DNA from: JBEKYD01 sp049509915
GTDB taxonomy: Bacteria > Acidobacteriota > Terriglobia > Bryobacterales > Bryobacteraceae
Assembly (NCBI GenBank): GCA_049509915.1
Contig: JBEKZL010000359.1
Coordinates: forward strand, 1-6,311
Direction: 5' to 3'
Length of the DNA stretch: 6,311 nucleotides
The notes below the pieces were generated by a model. That model was not told where the DNA came from. It did no database searches and saw nothing but the letters and a program-made list of their open reading frames with translations. Shown here in pieces: positions 1-6,311 of the stretch. The position numbers and the translations under genes were made by a program. Every line of letters begins with the position of its first letter. Position 1 is the first letter of the stretch.

Positions 1-1
1 A

Positions 2-1348
2 TCCAAGCGCCTTCTGATCGTGGATGACGAAGAGAATATCGGCCGCTCCCTGCGTCTGATCCTGGAGCGGGAAGGCTACGCCGTCAATATCTGCCGCTCC
101 GTTGCGGACTTCAACCGGCATCCCGACGGCGGCCGCGCCGACGCCTATCTCTTCGACATGAAACTGCCCGACGGCAACGGCATCGACCTCCTGCGCACCG
201 TCCGGCAGAACGTGGCCGCCTCGCCCGTCATCATGATTTCCGGCCACGGCACCATCGCCGATGCCGTGGAAGCTACCCGCGCCGGAGCCTTCGATTTCCT
301 CGAAAAGCCGCTCAGCCGCGACCGCGTCCTGGTGGCCGTCAAGAACGCCCTCGATCGCTCTAACCTGGAGCATGAAAACGAGCGCCTGCGCGAGCTGGTC
401 AGCTCCGACGCGCCCAAAATGATCGGCTCCTCGCCCGCCTGGCAGCGCGCCGTCGAACAGGCCTCCATGGCCGCCCGCTCCGATGCCCGCGTCCTGTTAA
501 TTGGCGAATCCGGCACCGGCAAAGAGCTGCTCGCCGCCCACATCCATAATTCCAGCCCGTTCTCCGGCGGCCCGTTTGTGAAGGTGAATTGCGCCGCCAT
601 CCCCACCGAGCTGCTCGAAACCGAATTGTTCGGCCACGAAAAAGGCTCCTTCACCGGCGCCACCGCCACCCGCCGCGGCAAGTTCGAAATGGCCGACGGC
701 GGCACTATCTTTCTCGACGAAGTCGGCGACCTCCACGCCGCCTCCCAAGCCAAGCTGCTGCGCGTGTTGCAGGAGGGTGAATTCCATCGCGTGGGCGGCG
801 AGCAGATCATCCGCGTCAGCGTGCGCGTCATCTCCGCCACCAACCGCGACCTGGCCTCGCTGGTCTCGCAGGAGCGTTTCCGCGAGGATCTCTATTACCG
901 CCTCAGCGTGGTCCCCATCCGCGTCCCCGCCCTGCGCGAGCGCCCTCACGATATCCGCCTCCTGGCCGAGTATTTCCTGGAGGATTTTTGCGCCCGCAAC
1001 AACTTCCGCGCCAAGAAACTCGACGATACCGTCTTTCCCTTGCTCGAAACCTATCCCTGGCCCGGCAACGCCCGCGAGTTGCGCAACGTCGTCGAGCGCA
1101 TGGCCATCCTCACCCAGGGCGACCGCCTCACCCGCGACGCCATCCCCGTCGAGATTCGCGTGCAGCGCGAAGCCGGCCCCAAATCGACTATCCAGGAAGC
1201 CCGCGAATCCGCCGAGCGCGAGCACATCCTCCGCGCCCTCGAAGAATCTAGCTGGAATGTCTCCGGCGCCGCCCGAGCCTTGGGCATGGAGCGCACAAAT
1301 TTGCACAAGCGCATCCGCGCCCTGGGCCTGAGCCGGGCCAGAAACTAG
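2..1348 (+). CDS. Sigma-54-dependent response regulator, NtrC/NtrX type (5' partial)
   Basis: This is a two-component response regulator that activates sigma-54 RNA polymerase at enhancer-dependent promoters in the cytoplasm. The frame is open to the window edge, and the codons from base 2 read SKRLLIVDDEEN, the usual first beta strand of a receiver. The true start is therefore just upstream, and the GTG at 20 is an internal valine. Counting from base 2, the receiver has the acidic pair D8-D9, phospho-acceptor D52, S80 and K102. The AAA+ domain has Walker A GESGTGKE (168-175), the sigma-54 contact loop as GSFTGA (215-220), Walker B with D239-E240, an arginine-rich REDLYYRL segment and WPGNARELRN from 353. 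A Fis-type helix-turn-helix sits at about 421-442 (AARALGMERTNLHKR), which resembles NtrX. All phosphorylation residues are intact, so it should respond to a histidine kinase, probably encoded upstream (inference). The exact target pathway cannot be read from the sequence; NtrX is the nearest resemblance, not an assignment. Confidence 0.95.
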   Translation, partial: SKRLLIVDDEENIGRSLRLILEREGYAVNICRSVADFNRHPDGGRADAYLFDMKLPDGNGIDLLRTVRQNVAASPVIMISGHGTIADAVEATRAGAFDFLEKPLSRDRVLVAVKNALDRSNLEHENERLRELVSSDAPKMIGSSPAWQRAVEQASMAARSDARVLLIGESGTGKELLAAHIHNSSPFSGGPFVKVNCAAIPTELLETELFGHEKGSFTGATATRRGKFEMADGGTIFLDEVGDLHAASQAKLLRVLQEGEFHRVGGEQIIRVSVRVISATNRDLASLVSQERFREDLYYRLSVVPIRVPALRERPHDIRLLAEYFLEDFCARNNFRAKKLDDTVFPLLETYPWPGNARELRNVVERMAILTQGDRLTRDAIPVEIRVQREAGPKSTIQEARESAEREHILRALEESSWNVSGAARALGMERTNLHKRIRALGLSRARN

Positions 1349-1371
1349 AAATCCGGCGCGGGCGGAAGGCT

Positions 1372-2340
1372 TCAGTTGTGCTGCACCGCCATTCGCCGCA
1401 GCTCATCGAAGCTGGTTACGTTGGTATGCTCTTGTCGAAATTCGTTCTGGAACTGGTTCTTGCCGTTTAGACCGTCAAGAACGGCGCCCGCACCCGTTGC
1501 GTTTTGTTGGAAACCGTCAAAAACAATCCCGAACCTGTTAATGTTGTCCGGTGAAATCGTGTAGTCGACGTGCCACTCCCACATCCGCAGAAAGTGAGTC
1601 CTGGACCCGTCTGTCCGTTGCATCACCAGCCAGGTTCGAAAAGCCTCTCCGCCGTTGACCGCCTCGACCGTCTCAGTTACCTTTTGGCTCCAGGTAAAGC
1701 CGGGTTGGTCCATCATGGATACGTCAACTAGCTGAAATTGCTTTAGCTTCAGAGAAGCCACTGCGCCGGGATCGTACCAGGACTCGGCATAGTCCTTGGG
1801 CCCGTCCTTGCAAGGGCCTGGCAGCCACGTCCTGAAGACGCCTTTGCTATCGCCCTTAACAACAACGATCCTACGCTCGAGTCTCAAGATCGTCTGAACC
1901 AGGCCGACCCGCCATTTCACCACTTCGCTTGCGTCGCCACGCACCCCCACCCTGGCGCTGACCTTCATGCGTTGCGTCTTGATGTCGCAATTCACGCCCA
2001 CCCGGCTCCAGATAAGCCCACGCGGAAACTCGGCACCTTGCGACACCACCTGTAGTTGGATCCCATCGAACCCGTATTCCGGTTGGAAAGCCCTGCTGGC
2101 GTTTAACTCGGCGCCGTGGTGCCCGACCATTTGCGCGGCGTCTTCCAAAACAACCCCGATATAATGAGATTGTTGATCGTTATTCAAAGGAGTAAGGAAC
2201 TCGTTCAGAACTCGTTCGGCGTCATGTTGACTGGCATACAGATTGCGCAGAACCCCCCACTCCGGCCGCTGCTGAAACAAGCCGATCACTGCCGGCAACG
2301 CAAGCCTCTGCAAACCGGAACGGCTATTCTTCACAATCAT
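1372..2340 (-). CDS. Hypothetical protein, 322 residues, no recognised family
   Basis: I do not recognise this protein. The reading frame can be extended to a GTG at 2344-2346. The ATG at 2338-2340 is preferred because GGAGGG lies five bases upstream of it, whereas the GTG overlaps that ribosome binding site. No signal peptide or membrane segment is visible, and there are only two cysteines (in VNCDIK and GPCKDGPK). The N-terminal third looks helical (VLNEFLTPLNNDQQ, VVLEDAAQMVGHHGAEL). The rest alternates hydrophobic and polar residues as beta-rich folds do, with many aromatic residues, for example SWYDPG and RMWEWHVDYTI. Base composition and codon third positions are visibly less GC-rich than in the flanking genes, which suggests later acquisition. 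It faces the response regulator tail to tail and is divergent from the HTH/SEC-C gene. The long open frame and good ribosome binding site make it a credible gene; its role is unknown. Confidence 0.8.
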   Translation of the reverse strand: MIVKNSRSGLQRLALPAVIGLFQQRPEWGVLRNLYASQHDAERVLNEFLTPLNNDQQSHYIGVVLEDAAQMVGHHGAELNASRAFQPEYGFDGIQLQVVSQGAEFPRGLIWSRVGVNCDIKTQRMKVSARVGVRGDASEVVKWRVGLVQTILRLERRIVVVKGDSKGVFRTWLPGPCKDGPKDYAESWYDPGAVASLKLKQFQLVDVSMMDQPGFTWSQKVTETVEAVNGGEAFRTWLVMQRTDGSRTHFLRMWEWHVDYTISPDNINRFGIVFDGFQQNATGAGAVLDGLNGKNQFQNEFRQEHTNVTSFDELRRMAVQHN

Positions 2341-2518
2341 CTGCACCCTCCGCTTTGGCCTAATTTAGCACAAGCGGGCAAGAGGCTCGGGCCCACAGTC
2401 ACAGACTTTGAAAATATTCCTTAATCCCCATCCCCCAACGTCTTAGCGCGAATCGCCGCCTTCCCCGCCCCCCTGTTTTCGCCGCTCGCCGGCTATCGTG
2501 TAGTCGCAAGCGATCCTT
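2341..2518. promoter_or_regulatory. Divergent intergenic region between the unknown gene and the HTH/SEC-C gene
   Basis: Both flanking genes read outward from this 178-base spacer, so promoters for each must lie here or just inside the genes. The part near 2361-2430 is AT-richer than its surroundings (TAATTTAG; TTGAAAATATTCCTTAAT), which fits a promoter. No convincing pair of -35 and -10 boxes at normal spacing was found on either strand. The right part, about 2425-2480, is C-rich on the plus strand. One GCACAA hexamer occurs at 2368-2373. No terminator hairpin or RNA gene was recognised. Confidence 0.45.
2346..2351 (-). promoter_or_regulatory. Ribosome binding site that fixes the start of the 1372-2340 gene
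   Basis: On the minus strand this reads GGAGGG, a strong match to the anti-Shine-Dalgarno sequence, with five bases to the ATG ending at 2340. The competing GTG codon (2344-2346) overlaps the end of the motif and could not use it. The ATG start is therefore chosen and the protein is two residues shorter than the longest open frame. Confidence 0.75.
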
Positions 2519-3130
2519 ATGTTCATTCTGAATCCCCCACAACTCCACGTCATCGACGCCCTGTCTAACGGCGCCTCTCTGACCGACGCCGCCGCCCAAG
2601 CCGGCATCCATCGCAATACCATCGCCAACTGGCGCCTCAATTCCCCCGATTTCCGCGAGGCATTAGCCATTACCCGCCACGACCGTGCCCTCCTGTACCG
2701 CGACCGCGCCGTCGACCTGGCCGATCTCGCCTTCGAAACCCTCCGCAACGTCCTCACCGACCCCAAATCCTCCCCCTCCACCCGCCTCCGCGCCGCCATC
2801 TTCATCATCGACAAAGTCTCCACCCCGCCCAAGTTCGAAAAAGAAGAGCCCGCCAGCCTGCCCGACATGTTGGCCGCCATGGAGGAAGCCGCCCACGCGC
2901 ACCTCGCCCAGCAGCAGCCCCCAGAACCTGCAAACGACGCACAAAATTGCACAACCGTGCATAACGACGCCGAGCCCGAACCCGTCTCCCAGCTGCACAA
3001 TTCTGCACAACCGCCCGAAACCTACCGCCGTCCCCAACCCAAAATCGGCCGCAACGACACCTGCCCCTGTGGCAGCGGCAGGAAATACAAACACTGCTGT
3101 CTCGGCAAGTCCTCAGCCGCCGCCGCATGA
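2519..3130 (+). CDS. HTH-domain protein with C-terminal SEC-C zinc-binding motif
   Basis: This is a 203-residue protein of unknown role, probably a nucleic-acid-binding or adaptor protein. Residues about 20-48 (SLTDAAAQAGIHRNTIANW, then a SPDFREAL segment) form a helix-turn-helix like those of small phage terminase or transposase-type DNA-binding proteins. A helical region runs to about 105. A Pro/Ala/Glu/Gln-rich linker follows (about 106-174). The C terminus is a textbook SEC-C motif, RNDTCPCGSGRKYKHCC, with likely zinc ligands C182, C184, C193 and C194; the motif is best known from the SecA tail but occurs in many unrelated proteins. The start is fixed by an in-frame TAG at 2501-2503 with no other start codon in between. 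No Shine-Dalgarno sequence is visible, so translation may be weak or leaderless. The linker DNA holds GCACAA direct repeats. DNA binding is inferred from the HTH. Confidence 0.85.
   Translation: MFILNPPQLHVIDALSNGASLTDAAAQAGIHRNTIANWRLNSPDFREALAITRHDRALLYRDRAVDLADLAFETLRNVLTDPKSSPSTRLRAAIFIIDKVSTPPKFEKEEPASLPDMLAAMEEAAHAHLAQQQPPEPANDAQNCTTVHNDAEPEPVSQLHNSAQPPETYRRPQPKIGRNDTCPCGSGRKYKHCCLGKSSAAAA
2939..3013 (+). repeat. Two copies of a GCACAA-N4-GCACAACCG direct repeat inside the HTH/SEC-C gene
   Basis: The copies are 2939-2957 (GCACAAAATTGCACAACCG) and 2995-3013 (GCACAATTCTGCACAACCG), identical at 16 of 19 bases. Within each copy the hexamers are ten bases apart, about one helical turn. The copies are 56 bases apart, which is not a multiple of three, so they are read in different frames (AQNCTTV and LHNSAQP). 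The repetition is therefore at the DNA level and not a repeated peptide. The first copy is also bracketed by a short in-frame repeat AACGACGC (2933-2940 and 2963-2970). Function is unknown. Confidence 0.7.
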
Positions 3131-3227
3131 ACGAAAATGAGCTGGCCCTCTTTCGTGGCGCGAGCTCCTGTGGCAGCGTAGAACCCCCTGCGACGGGTCT
3201 CCGATGCGTCGGTGGATGCCCCCGCCC
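3131..3227. other. Convergent intergenic spacer
   Basis: These 97 bases lie between the 3' ends of the HTH/SEC-C gene and the peptidase gene. Terminators for both would be expected here, but no clear GC stem followed by a T run was found on either strand. A small open frame starting in an ATGA overlap at 3127 crosses the spacer and enters the peptidase gene antisense; it does not look like a real protein. Confidence 0.4.
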
Positions 3228-5969
3228 TCAGAACTCGCCGGCCGGCGGCACTGGCGGCGGAAAATCGTTGAAATTCAAAATCGCGTTGGCCAGCATGTGG
3301 AACTCGCCCAGGTTCTGCCAGCGATAACAGGGGTTGGTTGCAAACAGAACCATGCGGCCCCGCTCCAGCGGAACGTCCACCACCGCCGGCCGGTTGCGCG
3401 TTTCCCCGATGCCCTTGGCAAAACCGCTCAACACGGAAGCTTCCGTGCCTTCAAACTGCATCAGCATGCCGGGCCGGGCTTCCCGTGTGAGCCGGAGCAA
3501 CGGACCGCCCGCGTAACGTACCGGCATGGTCTTGCCGGTATAGCCGTAGAAAATCGGATGCTCGGGACGCACAATGGCCGCTTCCACGATCGGGCCCGGA
3601 GCGTAAAATTGCGGGCTGGGGTGCGCCGCATCCACGTTGGGCGCCAGACCGAACTCCGGCGGAAAGTAGCTGGCCGTGCCCAGCGTGATCAGCACGCCGC
3701 CCTGGCGCACGAACTTCTCCAGCTCGAGCGCTCCTTCGAGGCCCATCCCGCCGGTGATATCCGCCGATTCCCCGTACATCCCAAGCGAGGGAAACTGGGG
3801 CGTCTTGTCGTAGGCGATGGGCTTGCCCTTGGACTCGACGTCGAACACCAGCGACTTGGCGCTGCCCCGTCCCTGCGCCGGCATCACGATCACGTCGTAG
3901 CCCGCCCGCAGGTTTCCTTGCCGCACACGGTCCTTGAAAATCAGATCGTAAGGGATCTCGAACCGGTCAAAACCATAGCGTACCCAGCCCACGTCCTGGG
4001 TGTTGCTCCAGGTGGAATACATCGCCAGGCGCGGCAGGTCGAGATCGTGCTTGGGAACGGCCGGCTCCGACGCCAGCGCCACCGCCGTCAACCCCAGTTT
4101 TTCCACTTCGGACCTCGCCCGCGCGCTGTTCTCCACCAGCATGGTTCCGGCCGGAAGCTCGCTTCCATTCACGGTCGCGGCTTTTTCGATAGCCTGGAAT
4201 TTCAGCTCGTGCAAACGGTAGCGCAGGGTGACCAGCGCGTTGGCCCCGTTGTCGAGCACCGCCAGCACCGGGCCCTCGCCTTTGGCCGTTCCCGCAATCT
4301 CGAGCGTATCCACCGGGTCCACCGGAACGCTCAGGATGGCCCGGTCGGCAATTTCGTGCACTTCGGCGTGAGCCATCAGACCCATGGTCCAGCCCGCATC
4401 GTCGTAGGTGCGCAGATTGGGGTCGGGATACTTCTGCACTTCCAGCAGGATCTTGGCCAGCCGGCCGTACGGCTGGTCCCGCTTCACAATCAACGACCCC
4501 GCCGGGTAGGTCGCGTCCTTCAACTTCACCTCGGCCTTGGCCCGCCCCACTTCGATGCCTTGCAGACGGAGTATATTGACCACGAAAGCCACCCGCGTCA
4601 TGTCTTTCTGCCCCGCTGGCAGCACGTATCCGAAGGGCGCTTCGGCCTTGCCCGATTCGACCGAATGCAGGCTCTTGCGGTAGAAGTTCTCGAGCACCGT
4701 CTGCGGAAAACTCGCGGCCAGCTCCAGCGCCGACAGCGCCGCGGTTTCCATGTAGTTGGTGTTGTTCCGCATCGACCAGACCACCTGCTTATAAGGCGGC
4801 AGAGGCCGATACCATTCGCGCGAGGTCATGCCGCCGCCGCGTCCGCCTGCCGGCTCCGGCACACCACCGGCTTCCGGATTTTCTACGTTGCGCTTCATGG
4901 TGTTGGCGCCGCCGTTGCCGAACGTCTCGTACATGCGCAGGATGCCGTTGTGGTTCGACGACATGAAACCCAGATAGCCTGGCGACCACATATCCACATA
5001 GGCGTGGTCCCACACGCCCGGCATCCCATAGCCGGCCATCCTGGTCATTTCGAAATTCGAAAACCAGGGCATCTCGGTATAGAGAATCGGGTCGAGCGTG
5101 GGATTCTGGGGCGCCTGGCCGCTGAAAGTATAGAGAAACGGCACCGATTCGTGCAAATCGTGCAGGATGGGCGGGTGCCACTCCAGGTAAAACTTGAGCC
5201 AGTTGCGCATGGTCAACTGGGAGTAATTGATGTCGCGATTGTTGTCGTGGTAAATGTACTTGCCCCAGTAAGGCGGCGCCGGCTGCCGGTCGTCGTCGTT
5301 TTCCTCGGAGAGCTTGTAGCGGTAATACCAGTCTGCGTAGCGGTCGCGCCCGTCGGGCTCGGCGGTGACAATCATCATGACGATCAGGTTCTTGCGGATC
5401 TGGTCGTAAAGCGCCCCTTCCTCCGCCGCCAGGCGATAGGCCAACTCCATCAGCATTTCGGGAGGACCGGTTTCGGCGCTGTGCAGGCCGCCCATCAGCA
5501 GGTAGATGGGCTTCGCCTGGCCGATCACGCGGTGCGCTTCCCCCGCGTCCAGTCCACGCGGATCGGCGAGGCGCGCCAGGTACGCTTTATACCGGTCCAG
5601 GTCTTGAATCGTCGCCTCGTCGGAAATGGCCGCCACAAGCTGCTCGCGGCCCTCGTCGGTCTTCCCCGCGGAGAAAACCTTGGCCCGTTTGGAGGCGGCT
5701 TCCAGAGCGCGGTAGTAACGATAGATGTCCTTGGTGTAGGTGAGCTTCTTGGGCGTGCCGATGTGGTAACCCAGCACGGCGATGGGCTCCGGCACTCCCG
5801 CCGCTTTAGGCAGGTGGTCAACCAGCGGGCTCGAGAATTCCGGCCTGGTGGTCCATTCCTTCACCAGCCGCGCGAACTCTTCGTCCTGCGGCTGCCGGCC
5901 TTGGGCCAGCATAACCAGAGCGGCCCCCGCTGCCACAGCCGCGAAACCGATCGCCCGCGATACCTTCAT
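3228..5969 (-). CDS. Secreted M14-family zinc carboxypeptidase-like protein with C-terminal GATase-like domain
   Basis: This is a predicted exported metallopeptidase of 913 residues. Residues 1-24 are a Sec signal peptide (MKVSR, then an Ala-rich core), with likely cleavage near AQG. The M14 domain covers about 65-360. It shows GGLHSAETG with zinc ligands H163 and E166, HDNNRDIN with R245 as the likely substrate carboxylate binder, ILHDLHES with H273 (or H270) as the third ligand, and MYETFGN with E348 as a candidate general base. All the expected catalytic groups are present, so activity is plausible. Residues about 640-800 resemble a class I glutamine-amidotransferase/DJ-1-like fold; the likely nucleophile position reads LGTAS near residue 765, with no Cys. 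The ATG is fixed by an in-frame TAG two codons upstream, with GGGGG eight bases before the start. The probable role is periplasmic or extracellular peptide breakdown. The true substrate is unknown, and the domain boundaries are estimates. Confidence 0.92.
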   Translation of the reverse strand: MKVSRAIGFAAVAAGAALVMLAQGRQPQDEEFARLVKEWTTRPEFSSPLVDHLPKAAGVPEPIAVLGYHIGTPKKLTYTKDIYRYYRALEAASKRAKVFSAGKTDEGREQLVAAISDEATIQDLDRYKAYLARLADPRGLDAGEAHRVIGQAKPIYLLMGGLHSAETGPPEMLMELAYRLAAEEGALYDQIRKNLIVMMIVTAEPDGRDRYADWYYRYKLSEENDDDRQPAPPYWGKYIYHDNNRDINYSQLTMRNWLKFYLEWHPPILHDLHESVPFLYTFSGQAPQNPTLDPILYTEMPWFSNFEMTRMAGYGMPGVWDHAYVDMWSPGYLGFMSSNHNGILRMYETFGNGGANTMKRNVENPEAGGVPEPAGGRGGGMTSREWYRPLPPYKQVVWSMRNNTNYMETAALSALELAASFPQTVLENFYRKSLHSVESGKAEAPFGYVLPAGQKDMTRVAFVVNILRLQGIEVGRAKAEVKLKDATYPAGSLIVKRDQPYGRLAKILLEVQKYPDPNLRTYDDAGWTMGLMAHAEVHEIADRAILSVPVDPVDTLEIAGTAKGEGPVLAVLDNGANALVTLRYRLHELKFQAIEKAATVNGSELPAGTMLVENSARARSEVEKLGLTAVALASEPAVPKHDLDLPRLAMYSTWSNTQDVGWVRYGFDRFEIPYDLIFKDRVRQGNLRAGYDVIVMPAQGRGSAKSLVFDVESKGKPIAYDKTPQFPSLGMYGESADITGGMGLEGALELEKFVRQGGVLITLGTASYFPPEFGLAPNVDAAHPSPQFYAPGPIVEAAIVRPEHPIFYGYTGKTMPVRYAGGPLLRLTREARPGMLMQFEGTEASVLSGFAKGIGETRNRPAVVDVPLERGRMVLFATNPCYRWQNLGEFHMLANAILNFNDFPPPVPPAGEF

Positions 5970-6015
5970 CGACTATACCCCCAGGGAAATATTTAGCTTC
6001 GAATGTTAACACATA

Positions 6016-6046
6016 CCGCGGTCGCGGCTGGTCGCTGCCGCGGTCG
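6016..6046. repeat. CCGCGGTCG direct repeat, possible operator
   Basis: CCGCGGTCG occurs at 6016-6024 and again at 6038-6046, 22 bases apart (about two helical turns). Each copy contains the palindrome CCGCGG. The position, in the middle of a divergent promoter region, suits a regulator binding site. In GC-rich DNA a nine-base repeat could also arise by chance. Confidence 0.4.
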
Positions 6047-6062
6047 TGCATCCGAGAGATCA

Positions 6063-6068
6063 TACAAT
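6063..6068 (+). promoter_or_regulatory. Possible -10 box (TACAAT) for the isomerase/epimerase gene
   Basis: TACAAT differs from the TATAAT consensus at one base. It ends ten bases before the ATG at 6079, so transcription from it would begin only a few bases ahead of the start codon. No recognisable -35 box lies 16-18 bases upstream. Together with the lack of a strong ribosome binding site, this suggests a leaderless or nearly leaderless message, or else a chance match. Confidence 0.3.
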
Positions 6069-6078
6069 TAGGCAAACC

Positions 6079-6311
6079 ATGAAACTTGGATTGATCGGTT
6101 CCGCGTGGCTGGGCTCGCCCGTGGGAACAGCGGAAGGCATCCGTCTGACGAAAGAGATCGGATTCGATACCATCGACATTTTCGCCGATCCGATGGAGAT
6201 CGACATCCGCGAGAGACGGCTCATCAAGGACACCTGCAGGGAGGTCAAGCTGCCCGTCGTCTCGACCGTCTGCTGCGCCCTGGGAATCGCGGATTTCAAT
6301 GCTCCCGTGCG
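6079..6311 (+). CDS. Sugar phosphate isomerase/epimerase-like protein (3' partial)
   Basis: Only the first 77 complete codons are present and the frame is open to the window edge. The protein begins MKLGLIGSAWLG and continues with TKEIGFDTIDIFADPMEID and CREVKLPVVSTVCCALGIADF. This is the alternating beta/alpha pattern of the xylose isomerase-like TIM barrel, or AP endonuclease family 2 fold. Members isomerise or epimerise sugars or inositol derivatives, usually with a divalent metal bound by Glu, Asp and His residues found later in the barrel, beyond this window. The ATG is preferred over an upstream in-frame GTG (6046-6048) because the first beta strand starts directly at MKLGLIG. The ribosome binding site is weak (AGG at 6070-6072). 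It reads divergently from the peptidase gene. The family call is by pattern; the substrate cannot be told from this fragment. Confidence 0.75.
   Translation, partial: MKLGLIGSAWLGSPVGTAEGIRLTKEIGFDTIDIFADPMEIDIRERRLIKDTCREVKLPVVSTVCCALGIADFNAPV

Larger units (their letters stand above)
5970..6078. promoter_or_regulatory. Divergent promoter region between peptidase and isomerase/epimerase genes
   Basis: This 109-base spacer must carry the promoters of both outward-reading genes. It contains an AT-rich stretch on the peptidase side (about 5984-6015, including AAATATTTAG and GTTAAC), a GC-rich centre with a direct repeat, and an AT-rich stretch beside the plus-strand gene. GGGGG on the minus strand (5978-5982) is the probable ribosome binding site of the peptidase. 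A shared operator that co-regulates both genes is possible but not shown. Confidence 0.55.

Noticed and set aside
497..1306. Long minus-strand open frame (269 residues) within the response regulator gene.
   Set aside because: Its Gly/Ala/Asp-rich composition without motifs is typical of a shadow frame; the plus strand has complete receiver, AAA+ and HTH domains.
1349..1371. Possible terminator between the convergent regulator and unknown gene.
   Set aside because: The 23-base gap is GC-rich but has no inverted repeat long enough for a stem and no T run.
2939..3013. CRISPR array or tandem-repeat locus.
   Set aside because: There are only two imperfect 19-base copies inside a coding gene, with no third repeat, no regular spacers and no cas genes.
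2443..3094. Overlapping minus-strand open frames opposite the HTH/SEC-C gene.
   Set aside because: They are low-complexity Gly/Val/Arg-rich translations with no motifs; the plus-strand SEC-C motif shows which strand is coding.
3127..3327. Small plus-strand open frame starting in an ATGA overlap with the HTH/SEC-C stop codon (66 residues).
   Set aside because: The ATGA overlap could suggest translational coupling, but the product is low in structure, half of it is antisense to the peptidase gene, and no ribosome binding site or family is visible.
3204..5996. A 930-codon open frame on the plus strand, antisense to nearly all of the peptidase gene.
   Set aside because: It mirrors the peptidase gene codon for codon. 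Its translation is rich in His, Arg, Gln and Val with no recognisable domain, as expected of an antisense shadow in GC-rich DNA, while the minus-strand product has a signal peptide and complete M14 motifs.
6060..6299. Minus-strand open frame of 79 residues near the right edge.
   Set aside because: It is antisense to the isomerase/epimerase-like start, which has a clear beta/alpha pattern; this frame has no family features.

Overview
The window looks like chromosomal DNA from a GC-rich Gram-negative-type bacterium. The best guess is an acidobacterium of the Solibacter/Bryobacter kind. This rests on three things: a NtrX-like sigma-54 activator, a small HTH protein ending in a SEC-C zinc motif, and a very large secreted M14-type peptidase next to a sugar isomerase/epimerase-like gene. 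The taxonomic guess is inference from gene style only; no rRNA or marker gene is present.

Layout. Bases 2-1348 (+) hold the end of a sigma-54-dependent response regulator whose first codons lie outside the window. Only 23 bases separate it from a convergent gene of unknown function at 1372-2340 (-), which is visibly less GC-rich than its neighbours and may be acquired. A 178-base divergent spacer follows. Then comes 2519-3130 (+), a 203-residue protein with an N-terminal helix-turn-helix, a low-complexity linker and a C-terminal SEC-C zinc knuckle. Its linker DNA carries spaced GCACAA repeats that are out of frame with each other. After a 97-base convergent spacer, 3228-5969 (-) encodes a 913-residue exported M14-family zinc carboxypeptidase-like protein with a C-terminal glutamine-amidotransferase-like fold. 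A 109-base divergent promoter region with a CCGCGGTCG direct repeat separates it from 6079-6311 (+), the start of a sugar phosphate isomerase/epimerase-like TIM-barrel gene that runs off the end.

The genes do not form one operon: all junctions are convergent or divergent, so there are at least five transcription units. No CRISPR array, tRNA, rRNA, transposase or complete insertion sequence was seen. Nothing here amounts to a clear new multi-gene system. The most unusual signals are the tandem GCACAA-N4-GCACAA elements, the HTH/SEC-C protein that contains two of them, and the unassigned lower-GC gene beside it.
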